Assembly: GCA_000759755.1 (NCBI GenBank)
Contig: BBMW01000005.1
Coordinates: forward strand, 186,001 to 250,000
Reading direction: 5' to 3'
Source: Citrobacter werkmanii NBRC 105721
GTDB lineage: Bacteria > Pseudomonadota > Gammaproteobacteria > Enterobacterales > Enterobacteriaceae
Length of the DNA stretch: 64,000 bases
Shown here: positions 51,075 through 60,049 of the stretch, one piece after another
Numbering within the stretch: the stretch's first letter is position 1
How the letters are laid out: each line of letters opens with the position of its first letter
Position numbers and translations under genes: made by a program
Notes under the pieces: model-generated
Database searches by the model: none
The model's input: only the letters and a program-made list of their open reading frames with translations
Told to the model about the DNA's origin: nothing

Positions 51075-52790
51075 TTACTCCAGTTGTGAGTTCAGCCGCG
51101 CAATCTCCTTACGCCATTGCGCCTGTAACAGCGGTTTTTGATGCTTCGGCTTACGAGCGAGATCGTCGGCCAGCCGCTGCTCCAGTTCGAGAAGTTGTTC
51201 CAGTAACGCATCACTGTCGCAGCTTATTTCATTTCTCGCTTCGACCACCATTTTCGGGACAGGTATCTCAGCAGATGTTTCCCGAATTCGCGCGTTGATC
51301 GCGTCCAGATCGTGCCATTCGCTGAGTTCGCCGTTATCAATAAACCAGAACCGGTTACAACTTTTGCTGATAAGCTGGCGATCGTGGCTTACCAGCAGCA
51401 CGCCTCCGTGATAGCTTTGCAGCGTTTCAGCCAGCGCCTCTTTGCCTTCCATATCCAGATGGTTGGTCGGTTCATCGAGCATCAGCAGGCTATAACGCGC
51501 CAGAGTCAGTCCAACAAACAATAACCGGGAGCGCTCACCACCGCTTAATGTACTGACCCGCTGCGCGTGACGAACCCATGGAAAGCCCGCGCTAATCAGC
51601 GCCATTTTGCGGATATCAGGCTGAGGAGCGAACGCTTCCAGCGCGTCAAACAGCGAATCGTCATCAGCGAGTTGGTGCAGCGTCTGATCGTAATACCCCA
51701 GCGTAACGCGCGGGTGTAACACCAATGAAGGCGATGCCAACTGTGACTGAAACTGTTGCCAGATAAGCCTTAACAACGATGATTTCCCGCAACCGTTGCG
51801 CCCGACAATCGCTACGCGATCGCCGCTTTTTACGCGGATACCGGCTATCGAAAACAGCGAATCTGCGCCAGGAGCAGGGGCTACGGACAGATGAGTCATC
51901 TCCAGCAAACGATCCGCACGCAGGGCATCACCCTGCAATGTTAGTGTCCACTGACTTCCCGAGGTTACTTCGGTCTGTACCTCTTTCAGGCGCAACACCT
52001 GTTTTTCCATCTGCTTTGCTTTACGGGAAAGATCTTCGTTGTCGTAGACCCGTCCCCAGGTCGCCAACCGTTTGGCGCTGGCGGTGACGCGATCGATCTC
52101 CTTTTGTTCAGCCTTATGGCGCAAGGCATCGCTGGTGTCTCTGTCTACCAGAGCCTGACGCGCCGCGCTACAGGGGAGATCGAAGGCATGCAGGGTGCGA
52201 TCGCGCAGGATCCAGGTTCCGTGAGTCACGGCATCCAGCAACTGCGGGTCGTGGGAAACAACCACAAAACTACCAGACCAGTTCTGTAAGAACTGTTCCA
52301 GCCACAGTAATGTGGGCAAATCCAGGTGGTTACCTGGCTCATCCAACAGTAGCAGGTCAGGGTTTCGCATCAGCGCCCGCGCTAATAACAGACGCGTGTG
52401 TTGTCCGCCGCTCAGCGTTTGTGCTGTCAGAGATAAATTCTCCGGCGTGAAACCCATTTCGGCCAGCAACGCTTCAACTCGCCATTGTTGGCTCGCGCGT
52501 TCATGCTCGGGAAGTTGAGCAAGCACCGCCTCTTGCAACGTCAGCGGCAGTATATCGTCAGGTAAATGTTGCTCCACACGCGCAAGATGACAGTGATTCG
52601 CCTGCGCAATTGTCCCGCTGGTGGGGGAAATCGTGCCATCGAGTAGTTTTAACAGCGTACTTTTGCCGCAGCCGTTGTAACCGATAAGTCCGATGCGGTC
52701 GCCTTTTTTCAGGGTGAAGGAAAGATCGTCGAATAGCGTACCGAATGCCGTATCAACGTGTAAGGATTGTGCGGTTAGTAATGTGCTCAT
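51075..52790 (-). CDS. ABC-F family ATPase
   Basis: A 571-residue soluble protein with two ABC domains and no membrane segment. The first has GYNGCGKSTLL, LSGGQHTRLLLARAL and LLLLDEPGNHLDLPT. The second has GRNGCGKSSLL, LSGGERSRLLFVGL and LLMLDEPTNHLD. A basic linker (KQMEKQVLRLKEVQ) joins them and a coiled C-terminal tail follows. ABC-F proteins act on the ribosome, as translation factors or antibiotic-resistance factors. It is not Uup, EttA, YheS or YbiT by the parts I can compare. Its start has only a weak ribosome-binding site after a hairpin, and a leader ORF lies upstream, suggesting induction by ribosome stalling. Confidence 0.87.
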   Translation of the reverse strand: MSTLLTAQSLHVDTAFGTLFDDLSFTLKKGDRIGLIGYNGCGKSTLLKLLDGTISPTSGTIAQANHCHLARVEQHLPDDILPLTLQEAVLAQLPEHERASQQWRVEALLAEMGFTPENLSLTAQTLSGGQHTRLLLARALMRNPDLLLLDEPGNHLDLPTLLWLEQFLQNWSGSFVVVSHDPQLLDAVTHGTWILRDRTLHAFDLPCSAARQALVDRDTSDALRHKAEQKEIDRVTASAKRLATWGRVYDNEDLSRKAKQMEKQVLRLKEVQTEVTSGSQWTLTLQGDALRADRLLEMTHLSVAPAPGADSLFSIAGIRVKSGDRVAIVGRNGCGKSSLLRLIWQQFQSQLASPSLVLHPRVTLGYYDQTLHQLADDDSLFDALEAFAPQPDIRKMALISAGFPWVRHAQRVSTLSGGERSRLLFVGLTLARYSLLMLDEPTNHLDMEGKEALAETLQSYHGGVLLVSHDRQLISKSCNRFWFIDNGELSEWHDLDAINARIRETSAEIPVPKMVVEARNEISCDSDALLEQLLELEQRLADDLARKPKHQKPLLQAQWRKEIARLNSQLE

Positions 52791-52811
52791 TGTTGCTTAC
52801 TCAAGAGTTAC

Positions 52812-52850
52812 AGGCGTAAAAACGCCTCGTCAAACATCGCTGACGATAAC
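52812..52850 (-). promoter_or_regulatory. Attenuator-like folding region before the ABC-F gene
   Basis: On the minus strand, CGATAAC at the leader stop codon (52902-52908) can pair with GTTATCG (52844-52850). That strand overlaps CGTCA (52841-52845), which can instead pair with TGACG (52828-52832). A further perfect stem AGGCGT-TTTT-ACGCCT (52812-52827) stands 21 bp before the ABC-F ATG. The two foldings exclude each other. Confidence 0.5.
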
Positions 52851-52902
52851 CCGGTAAGCCCGAGAGAAGGGGATTGAGAAGTTAGCTTCGCTCAAGCAGA
52901 AG

Positions 52903-52986
52903 TTATCGCAGCACGATACCGATAACGCTTGAGCACTGGCGATCGCCAAAAGCATGTGAAACGATAAAACGTTCACAGTACAGCAT
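52903..52986 (-). CDS. 27-residue leader peptide of the ABC-F gene
   Basis: A short ORF from ATG at 52986 to TAA at 52903, starting MLYCERFIV and ending VIGIVLR. A near-perfect AAGGAGGATACTT ribosome-binding site precedes it, much stronger than that of the ABC-F gene 112 bp downstream. Many ABC-F resistance genes are induced when a ribosome stalls on such a leader. The codons overlap one arm of an alternative fold. Translation is inferred from the ribosome-binding site and position; the peptide is too short for homology. Confidence 0.6.
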   Translation of the reverse strand: MLYCERFIVSHAFGDRQCSSVIGIVLR

Positions 52987-53209
52987 AAGTATCCTCCTTT
53001 TGTTTTTCAGAATGTTAATCGGTGATGAAAGTGTAATCGCAACATACGCAGTAGCGCAAGCTTTGAACGCCCAGCAGATTACAAGACAAATAAAATCATG
53101 CAAAAGTTAATTTTCTTCGCGTCGAAAGCTTGGGTTAATGATCACAATAACGATCAATATTCTCCGGTATCCTATCGCGCACTATTTTATTATTTGGAGA
53201 ATAGATGAC

Positions 53210-54112
53210 ATGAAAAAAACAATTACATTGACGATGATTGCGCTGGGATGTTTATTTGCAAATGCACAAGCAAGTGAAAAACTAGCGGGTAATGAGATAC
53301 TTAAAGTGCAAAAAGGTGGTGTTCCTGACAAAATTTACACGCAGAATAAACCGCATTTAAAGATTGCCACCTATAACATTGGTAAAAATGAAGCATCTGC
53401 TGATGTGGCGGATTTTACGGCACTTAATTCAGCTATTAAAAGAATAGATGCAGATATTATAGCAGTGCCAGAGGTTGATAATAAAACAGGGCGCAGTCAA
53501 AAGATCGATCAACTCAAAAAAATCGCTGATGCCAATAAACTGTATTACGCCTTTGGTAAAGCACTCGATTTTGATGGCGGTGAGTACGGGTTAGGACTGC
53601 TTTCCAAATATAAAATATTGCACACGCAGGTGGTAAAATTACCGTCGGGTAATGCTGAACAACGCGTGGCGTTACTGGCGCAGGTTGACGTGCCTGGGTT
53701 TGATTCTGCCCCCATCATTATGGTGACCCATCTCGACTGGCAAAAAGATCCTACCATGCGTACGGAACAAGCCCGCTATCTGTTAGATATCAGCATTGGC
53801 GACGCGACATCAGATTTCCCGGATATCGCCTCCTCAATTAAAATCCTTGCAGGGGACTTTAATTCGACCCGGGACGAGCAGCCACTTAAAGAAATACGTT
53901 ACTTTTTCAACGAAGTGACGAAAGAAGGAATTGATACGCGCAGTTGGCCAGCCGTTAACCCTGCGATCGATATAGACCATATTTTCACGTTTAAAGGGCA
54001 GAAGTGGAACGTCAAAAATCTGGAAATTCCACATAACTCACGCGAATTTACGTGGTCTACGGCGAGCGATCACCTGCCGGTTATCGCTGAGCTGGAACTT
54101 TCAGAACAGTAA
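53210..54112 (+). CDS. Exported endonuclease/exonuclease/phosphatase-family protein
   Basis: A 300-residue protein with a signal peptide (residues 1-21, ending NAQA). It has the EEP (DNase I-like) fold: KIATYNIGKNEA, IIAVPEVDNKTG, GLGLLSKYKIL, MVTHLDWQ, LAGDFNSTRDE and a final SDHLPVIAEL hold the metal-binding Asn, Glu, Asp, Asn and the catalytic His residues. It may be a nuclease, phosphodiesterase or sphingomyelinase-like enzyme acting outside the cytoplasm; which one cannot be told. The ATG at 53210 has TTGGAGA upstream. Codons are more AT-rich than those of maeA next door, so it may have been acquired. Confidence 0.83.
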   Translation: MKKTITLTMIALGCLFANAQASEKLAGNEILKVQKGGVPDKIYTQNKPHLKIATYNIGKNEASADVADFTALNSAIKRIDADIIAVPEVDNKTGRSQKIDQLKKIADANKLYYAFGKALDFDGGEYGLGLLSKYKILHTQVVKLPSGNAEQRVALLAQVDVPGFDSAPIIMVTHLDWQKDPTMRTEQARYLLDISIGDATSDFPDIASSIKILAGDFNSTRDEQPLKEIRYFFNEVTKEGIDTRSWPAVNPAIDIDHIFTFKGQKWNVKNLEIPHNSREFTWSTASDHLPVIAELELSEQ

Positions 54113-54144
54113 TCTACATACAGTATTTCGTTCATCGAACGCTT

Positions 54145-54176
54145 AAAATTGCCCGGCAGACTCAGCTGCCGGGCAA
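54145..54176 (-). terminator. Terminator of maeA
   Basis: TTGCCCGGCAG (54149-54159) pairs with CTGCCGGGCAA (54166-54176) in an 11-bp stem. On the minus strand it is followed by TTTT, just after the maeA stop codon. Confidence 0.88.
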
Positions 54177-54180
54177 ACCG

Positions 54181-55878
54181 TCAAATAGAAGTACGACGGT
54201 AGTCGCGATATTCCGCCTGCCAGAAATTATCGTCAATTGCCTGTTGCAGCGCTTCGGCGGATGTTTTCACCGCCACGCCTTGCTGCTGGGCCATTTTACC
54301 CACGGCAAAGGCAATCGCGCGGGAAACGATCTGAATATCTTTCAGTTCTGGTAACACCAGTCCTTCGCCGTTCAACACCAGCGGAGAATACTGCGCCAGT
54401 GTTTCACTGGCTGACATCAGCATTTCATCGGTAATGCGCGATGCGCCAGAAGCAATAACACCCAGCCCGATACCCGGGAAAATATAGGCGTTGTTACACT
54501 GGGCAATCGGAAAGACTTTTTCCTTCCACACTACCGGCGCGAACGGACTACCGGTCGCAACCAGTGCGTTACCTTCGGTCCAGGCGATAATATCCTGTGG
54601 CGTAGCTTCCACGCGTGAAGTCGGGTTAGACAGCGGCATGACGATCGGGCGCGGACAATGCTTGTGCATTTCGCGGATGATCTCTTCGGTAAACAGGCCG
54701 GTCTGTCCGGAAACTCCAATCAGGATGTCCGGCTTAACGTTACGCACTACGTCGAGCAACGACAACACATCCTCTTGCGTATCCCAGTGCTGCAGGTTTT
54801 CGCGTTTTTGCACCAGTTTGGTCTGGAAGGAGAGCAGGTTCGGCATTTTGTCGGTTAACAGGCCGAAGCGATCGACCATAAACACGCGTTGACGCGCCGC
54901 TTCCTCGCTTAAACCTTCACGCTGGATTTGCGCGATGATCTGCTCGGCAATCCCGCAACCGGCGGAGCCCGCCCCGAGGAACACGATATTCTGTTCACTT
55001 AACTGGCTACCCGCCGCGCGGCTGGCGGCAATGAGCGTACCAACGGTAACGGCTGCGGTGCCCTGAATATCGTCGTTAAATGAGCAAATTTCATCGCGAT
55101 AGCGGTTCAGCAACGGCATCGCATTTTTCTGTGCGAAGTCTTCGAACTGCAGCAGTACGTCCGGCCAACGATGCTTCACAGCCTGGATAAATTCATCGAC
55201 AAATTCGTAGTATTCATCATCAGTGATACGCGGGTTACGCCAGCCCATATACAGCGGATCGTTCAGCAGTTGCTGATTGTTGGTACCGACGTCCAGAACG
55301 ACCGGCAGGGTGTAGGCCGGACTAATCCCACCACACGCGGTATACAGCGACAGCTTACCGATCGGAATACCCATCCCGCCAATCCCCTGGTCGCCAAGGC
55401 CCAGAATACGTTCACCGTCGGTAACGACGATGACTTTGATATTGTGGTTAGGCACGTTCTGCAGGATATCGTCCATATTGTGGCGGTTCTGATAAGAGAT
55501 AAATACGCCGCGCGCGCGACGGTAGATCTCAGAGAAACGCTCACAGGCAGCACCTACCGTTGGGGTATAGATAACCGGCATCATCTCATCAAGGTGATTA
55601 TGCACCAGTCGGTAAAACAGGGTTTCGTTGGTGTCCTGGATGTTGCGCAGGTAAATATGCTTGTCGATTTCGGTTTTGAATCCCTGATATTGGATCCAGG
55701 CGCGTTCAGCCTGTTCTTCAATCGTCTCGACCACTTCCGGCAGTAACCCCAGCAGGTTGAAGTTACGGCGTTCTTCCACACTGAAAGCGCTCCCTTTATT
55801 CAGTAAAGGGAATTCCAGCAGTACCGGGCCAGCGTAGGGGATGTAAAGGGAACGCAGTTTTTTAGTTTCGTTTTCCAT
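54181..55878 (-). CDS. maeA: NAD-dependent malic enzyme MaeA (SfcA)
   Basis: A 565-residue cytosolic enzyme that decarboxylates malate to pyruvate with NAD. Family marks are [20 protein letters not shown] at the start, [14 protein letters not shown], the catalytic [13 protein letters not shown] region with metal ligands in [15 protein letters not shown], and the NAD site [14 protein letters not shown] chose the ATG at 55878 (MENETKK), which gives the E. coli length; one three codons upstream is possible. It is adjacent to sra, as in E. coli. Confidence 0.95.
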   Translation of the reverse strand: MENETKKLRSLYIPYAGPVLLEFPLLNKGSAFSVEERRNFNLLGLLPEVVETIEEQAERAWIQYQGFKTEIDKHIYLRNIQDTNETLFYRLVHNHLDEMMPVIYTPTVGAACERFSEIYRRARGVFISYQNRHNMDDILQNVPNHNIKVIVVTDGERILGLGDQGIGGMGIPIGKLSLYTACGGISPAYTLPVVLDVGTNNQQLLNDPLYMGWRNPRITDDEYYEFVDEFIQAVKHRWPDVLLQFEDFAQKNAMPLLNRYRDEICSFNDDIQGTAAVTVGTLIAASRAAGSQLSEQNIVFLGAGSAGCGIAEQIIAQIQREGLSEEAARQRVFMVDRFGLLTDKMPNLLSFQTKLVQKRENLQHWDTQEDVLSLLDVVRNVKPDILIGVSGQTGLFTEEIIREMHKHCPRPIVMPLSNPTSRVEATPQDIIAWTEGNALVATGSPFAPVVWKEKVFPIAQCNNAYIFPGIGLGVIASGASRITDEMLMSASETLAQYSPLVLNGEGLVLPELKDIQIVSRAIAFAVGKMAQQQGVAVKTSAEALQQAIDDNFWQAEYRDYRRTSI

Positions 55879-55999
55879 GTCACTCACTCTTTTTTGAATA
55901 ACCGTCCCTGGCGTTCTTTATGATCGAGTGTGGCCTGTCCGCCAGGGAAACGGGCGAAGTATAAAGCATTGTGAATGGGTTAAGGGGTTTTATAAGCAA

Positions 56000-56027
56000 A
56001 AACACCACTGCGGTTGCAATGGTGTTT
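56000..56027 (-). terminator. Terminator of sra
   Basis: AAACACCA (56000-56007) pairs with TGGTGTTT (56020-56027). On the minus strand the stem ends in a run of T (GTTTTTG), 30 bp after sra. Confidence 0.85.
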
Positions 56028-56057
56028 ATCTCGTTATTCAGTCAGACCAGCGAAAGG

Positions 56058-56198
56058 CTATTTGCCGTCAGCGCGGCGCTTTCTTCCGGTAGGATTGTTG
56101 ACCACACTGGTTTTGTCACCTTCGGTCACGACTTTACGTTGGTTTGAGATTTTGTGGTCCAGTCCAAGAATATGACGGGCCTGGCGGTTCGATTTCAT
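56058..56198 (-). CDS. sra: Stationary-phase ribosome-associated protein Sra (RpsV)
   Basis: A 46-residue, very basic protein read from ATG at 56198 to TAG at 56058, beginning [20 protein letters not shown] and ending [12 protein letters not shown]. It closely matches E. coli Sra (45 residues), a small 30S-associated protein abundant in stationary phase. It differs mainly at the C-terminus. AAGGAGTTAG precedes the start. It lies between maeA and osmC as in E. coli, but the bdm gene usually found between sra and osmC is absent. Confidence 0.95.
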   Translation of the reverse strand: MKSNRQARHILGLDHKISNQRKVVTEGDKTSVVNNPTGRKRRADGK

Positions 56199-56426
56199 TC
56201 TAACTCCTTAATCCTGTTTCTGGTTTCAAGGGCGAGTCCGTATAAAAACGGACGAAATACAACCTGATAGAAAGCCGATGTTTAAAATAACGGCTTTCAG
56301 GATGGTCGGTCATTTTATCTGAAAGGTCAATGCTTAAGCGGTAAATGCAGAACTATCCCGTATGTGTCATGCATTTTCTCAGGCGTCCTATACTTGTAAC
56401 TTCAACGACAACACAGGAGAACGGTA

Positions 56427-56858
56427 ATGACTATCCATAAGAAAGGTCAGGCACACTGGGAAGGCGACATTAAGCGCGGTAAAGGTACCGTATCGACTGA
56501 AAGCGGCGTGCTGAATCAGCAACCGTATGGGTTTAATACCCGGTTTGAAGGGGTAAAAGGCACCAATCCTGAAGAGTTGATTGGCGCGGCTCATGCGGCT
56601 TGCTTCTCAATGGCGCTTTCGTTAATGCTGGGTGAAGCGGGCTTTACGCCAGATGCCATTGATACCACTGCCGATGTTTCTCTGGATAAGGTGGATGCGG
56701 GTTTTGCGATAACCAAAGTAGCGCTGCACAGTGAAGTAAGCGTTCCGGGGATAGACGCCGCCACGTTTGACGGCATCATCCAGAAAGCGAAAGCCGGATG
56801 CCCTGTTTCGCAGGTACTGAACGCGGAAATTACACTGGATTATCAGCTGAAGTCTTAA
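56427..56858 (+). CDS. osmC: Osmotically inducible peroxiredoxin OsmC
   Basis: A 143-residue hydroperoxide reductase. The two catalytic Cys are Cys59 in AAHAACFSMALS and Cys125 in KAGCPVSQVLNAEI. It starts MTIHKKGQAHWEGDIKRGKG as in E. coli. It reduces organic hydroperoxides in the cytosol and is typically controlled by RpoS, Rcs and osmolarity. A GGAGAAC site precedes the ATG. A REP element follows. Confidence 0.95.
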   Translation: MTIHKKGQAHWEGDIKRGKGTVSTESGVLNQQPYGFNTRFEGVKGTNPEELIGAAHAACFSMALSLMLGEAGFTPDAIDTTADVSLDKVDAGFAITKVALHSEVSVPGIDAATFDGIIQKAKAGCPVSQVLNAEITLDYQLKS

Positions 56859-56865
56859 TCGTGGC

Positions 56866-56896
56866 GTGCCGGATGCGACTACGTCTTATCCGGCAC
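56866..56896. repeat. REP element between osmC and the dehydrogenase gene
   Basis: GTGCCGGAT (56866-56874) pairs with ATCCGGCAC (56888-56896), in the gap between convergent genes. Confidence 0.8.
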
Positions 56897-56905
56897 CCGA
56901 TGATG

Positions 56906-57676
56906 TTATTGCGCCACCCAGCCGCCATCCATATTCCACGCAACGCCGCGCACCTGTGCCGCACCGTCTGAACATAAAAATAACGCGAGTTCCCCTAATT
57001 GCTCCGGCGTGACAAATTCACGCGACGGTTGCTTTTCCGCCAGCAGGGCGTCACGTGCGACGTCAGGCGCCGCGCCTTCGGCAATACGTTTATCAATCTG
57101 CTGCTGGACCAACGGTGTGAGCACCCAACCGGGGCACAGCGCATTGCAGGTAATGCCCGTCTGCGCGGTTTCCAGCGCAATGGTCTTGGTTAATCCCACC
57201 ACGCCGTGCTTGGCTGCCACATACGCGGATTTCTCTTTAGAAGCCACCAGGCCGTGAACCGAGGCGATATTAATGATGCGTCCCCAGTTTCGTGCGCGCA
57301 TACCCGGCAGCGCCAGCCGCGTAGTGTGAAAAACGGAGGAGAGGTTAATAGCAATAATCGCATTCCATTTTTCAACCGGGAAGGTTTCTACCGGAGACAC
57401 ATGCTGGATCCCGGCGTTGTTGACCAGAATATCCACGCCGCCAAATTCGCTTGCGGCATAGCGCATCATGTCAGCAATTTGCGCCTCATCGCTCAGGTCC
57501 GCGCCGTGGTAGCCTGGCGTTTTGCCATGCTGCGCCACGGCGTCTTTGGCGGCTTCAACATCACCAAACCCGTTGAGGATCAACGTAGCGCCCGCTTGTG
57601 CCAGCACCTGAGCGATGCCTAATCCAATACCGCTGGTCGAGCCGGTAACCAGGGCGGTTTTTCCCGTTAAGTTCAT
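56906..57676 (-). CDS. D-3-hydroxybutyrate dehydrogenase (SDR family)
   Basis: A 256-residue short-chain dehydrogenase. It has the cofactor site TGSTSGIGLGIAQ, NNAGIQHVSPVE, catalytic Ser in IASVHGLVASKEKSAYVAAKHG with Tyr and Lys of YxxxK, and a C-terminal QVRGVAWNMDGGW. The HVSPVETFP and VLTPLVQQQI segments are characteristic of 3-hydroxybutyrate dehydrogenases, which oxidise D-3-hydroxybutyrate to acetoacetate with NAD. It is the last gene of a six-gene operon with a permease and CoA-transferase, which supports the call. Confidence 0.9.
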   Translation of the reverse strand: MNLTGKTALVTGSTSGIGLGIAQVLAQAGATLILNGFGDVEAAKDAVAQHGKTPGYHGADLSDEAQIADMMRYAASEFGGVDILVNNAGIQHVSPVETFPVEKWNAIIAINLSSVFHTTRLALPGMRARNWGRIINIASVHGLVASKEKSAYVAAKHGVVGLTKTIALETAQTGITCNALCPGWVLTPLVQQQIDKRIAEGAAPDVARDALLAEKQPSREFVTPEQLGELALFLCSDGAAQVRGVAWNMDGGWVAQ

Positions 57677-57687
57677 GATGATTCTCC

Positions 57688-59082
57688 TTAAACAATTCCG
57701 GTGGTGTAGAAGACGCCGATAACAAACAGCACGGCCAGGCTTTTGATCACGGTGATGGCGAAAATCCCGCCATATGCCTGACGATGGCTGAGACCGGTAA
57801 TAGCCAGCAGGGTAATGACCGCGCCGTTGTGCGGCAGGGTGTCCATGCCGCCACTGGCCATTGACGCCACGCGGTGGAAGACTTCGAGTGGAATATTGGC
57901 GGCATGGGCAGCGGCAATAAAAGTGTCAGACATGGCGGCAAGGGCAATACTCATCCCACCCGATGCCGAGCCGGTGATCCCGGCCAGCGTGGTGATGCTG
58001 ATGGCTTCGTTAAGAAGCGGGTCAGGGATCGCCGCCAGCGCTTTTGACAACACAAGGAAACCCGGCAGGGCAGCGATCACCGCCCCAAAACCGTACTCCG
58101 ACGCGGTATTCATGGCCGCGAGGATCGCGCCGCCAACCGCCGTTCTGCTGCCTTCCGCCAGGCGGCCTTTAATGTTGCGATAGCCGAACAGCACCACCAG
58201 TAAGATCCCTGAAATCAGCGCCGCTTCCACTGCCCAGATAGCGGTGATTTTACCGACTTCGGTGGTAATCGGTTTGGCAAGGCCTGGCAGTTCCAGTTGA
58301 TGTGTTGCGCCATACCACTGTGGGATCCAACGGGTAAACAGCAGGTTAAACACCCCAACCAGAATCAGCGGAGAGATAGCGATTATCGGGTTTGGCAGGT
58401 TAATGTTATCCGGCGTTTCCGGCTCGTTTAACAGTTCAGTGCCATAGCCTTCATCCTTAGCCTGCGCTTTACGACGCTGACGTTCGAGATAAACCAGACC
58501 GACGAAAATAATAAACAGTGAGCCTATCAGCCCCAGCCACGGTGCGGCCCAGGCGTTAGTCCCAAAGAAACTGGTCGGAATAATGTTCTGGATCTGCGGC
58601 GTGCCAGGTAAGGCGTCCATCGTGAAGGAGAACGCGCCCAGCGCGACGGTGGCCGGGATCAGGCGCTTAGGAATATTACTCTGGCGGAACAGCTCCGCCG
58701 CAAATGGATACACCGCAAACGCCACGACGAACAGCGATACCCCGCCGTAGGTTAACAGCGCGCACACCAGCACGATCACCGGGATGGCGTGACGCCGCCC
58801 GAGGATATTGATGGCGGCGGCAACAATTGAGCGGGAAAAACCAGATAACTCGATTAACTTGCCAAACACCGCTCCCAGCAAAAACACCGGGAAGTACAGC
58901 TTCACAAAACCGACCATTTTTTCCATAAACAGGCCGGTGAAGGCAGGGCCGACGGCGCTGGGTTCGGTGAGCAATACAGCACCTAATGCCGCGATGGGGG
59001 CAAACAGGATGACGCTATATCCGCGATAGGCTGCAAGCATCAGCAGGCCCAGCGCTGCCAGGGCGATTAATACACTCATCAT
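57688..59082 (-). CDS. GntP-family permease, likely for 3-hydroxybutyrate or short-chain acids
   Basis: A 464-residue inner-membrane transporter of the gluconate:H+ symporter (GntP) family with about twelve to fourteen helices. Family marks are GVFGKLIELSGFSRSI-type and MDTLPHNGAVITLLAITGLSH segments. It lies 11 bp upstream of the 3-hydroxybutyrate dehydrogenase gene in the same operon, so hydroxybutyrate or acetoacetate is the likely cargo and not gluconate. This is inference from context. Confidence 0.87.
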   Translation of the reverse strand: MMSVLIALAALGLLMLAAYRGYSVILFAPIAALGAVLLTEPSAVGPAFTGLFMEKMVGFVKLYFPVFLLGAVFGKLIELSGFSRSIVAAAINILGRRHAIPVIVLVCALLTYGGVSLFVVAFAVYPFAAELFRQSNIPKRLIPATVALGAFSFTMDALPGTPQIQNIIPTSFFGTNAWAAPWLGLIGSLFIIFVGLVYLERQRRKAQAKDEGYGTELLNEPETPDNINLPNPIIAISPLILVGVFNLLFTRWIPQWYGATHQLELPGLAKPITTEVGKITAIWAVEAALISGILLVVLFGYRNIKGRLAEGSRTAVGGAILAAMNTASEYGFGAVIAALPGFLVLSKALAAIPDPLLNEAISITTLAGITGSASGGMSIALAAMSDTFIAAAHAANIPLEVFHRVASMASGGMDTLPHNGAVITLLAITGLSHRQAYGGIFAITVIKSLAVLFVIGVFYTTGIV

Positions 59083-59125
59083 GACTCCTCAATATCATTG
59101 TTATAGTGGGGTACAGAAAGAGAAG

Positions 59126-60049
59126 TTACGGTTTCAGGGCAAAGCGCAGTTGATGCTCTCTGCGTTGTTGGATGTACTCTTTGCGCGAATCATCCCAGCG
59201 ATAAAATCCCTGGCCGCTGCGCAACCCGGTATCACCGTTGGCGACCTTGTCAGCGACCAGCGACATCATGTCGCTACCTGTTGCCAGCTCCGGTAACAGA
59301 TGCCGACAAATGTCCTGTACCGTAGAAAGACCGGTCATATCAGCCGCCTCCAGCGGGCCAACCATGGCATAGCGTCGTCCGAGCGAGGCACGCATTACCT
59401 GATCCACCACCTCCGCGCTGGCGATACCGCTTTTAACGATATGCAACGCTTCACGCAGCAGGGCGAATTGCAGACGGTTGCCGACAAACCCTGGCGCGGC
59501 GCGATCGAGCACGACCGCTTCCAGTTGCATCGACAGCAGTAGTTGTTGTAATTCATGAAGATATTCCGCCTTCGTTGCCGTCCCCGGCACAATTTCAACC
59601 AGCGGAATAAAGTGCGGCGGGTTCCAGAAATGGGCGATTAGCAACCGCTCAGGATGGACAAGTTTTTCTGCCAGGGCATCGGGTGGCAATCCGCTGGTAT
59701 TACTGGCGATCACCGCCTCCGGCGCGATCAGCTCTTCCAGTTGCGCATACAGCGCATGTTTAAGTTCGAGGCGTTCCGGGATGGCTTCAATCAGCAATCC
59801 GCACGCGGCAATATCCTGTAGCGACGTCGTACCGTGTAGACGATTCATAACCGATGCTTTTTCGCTTAGAGCAAATTGTTCAGTAGCAATAAGCTCATCC
59901 ACAATATCGCTGGCAATATGGCTAATTTCCGCAATTCGGCTGCTATCGGTGTCGTACAACCAGATATCGTGACCAAAGCGGGCAAAGTGGGTGGCGATGC
60001 CGACGCCCATTAAACCCGCGCCCAGTACGCAAATTTGCTTATTTTTCAT
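59126..60049 (-). CDS. 3-hydroxyacyl-CoA dehydrogenase-family protein
   Basis: A 307-residue NAD-dependent dehydrogenase. The Rossmann start is [20 protein letters not shown], with [11 protein letters not shown], the catalytic [17 protein letters not shown] and the C-terminal dimer domain ([19 protein letters not shown]). It could oxidise L-3-hydroxyacyl-CoA such as 3-hydroxybutyryl-CoA, or act on another hydroxy acid such as carnitine, as relatives do. Its start overlaps the thiolase gene by 11 bp, so coupled expression points to the acyl-CoA route. Confidence 0.87.
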   Translation of the reverse strand: MKNKQICVLGAGLMGVGIATHFARFGHDIWLYDTDSSRIAEISHIASDIVDELIATEQFALSEKASVMNRLHGTTSLQDIAACGLLIEAIPERLELKHALYAQLEELIAPEAVIASNTSGLPPDALAEKLVHPERLLIAHFWNPPHFIPLVEIVPGTATKAEYLHELQQLLLSMQLEAVVLDRAAPGFVGNRLQFALLREALHIVKSGIASAEVVDQVMRASLGRRYAMVGPLEAADMTGLSTVQDICRHLLPELATGSDMMSLVADKVANGDTGLRSGQGFYRWDDSRKEYIQQRREHQLRFALKP

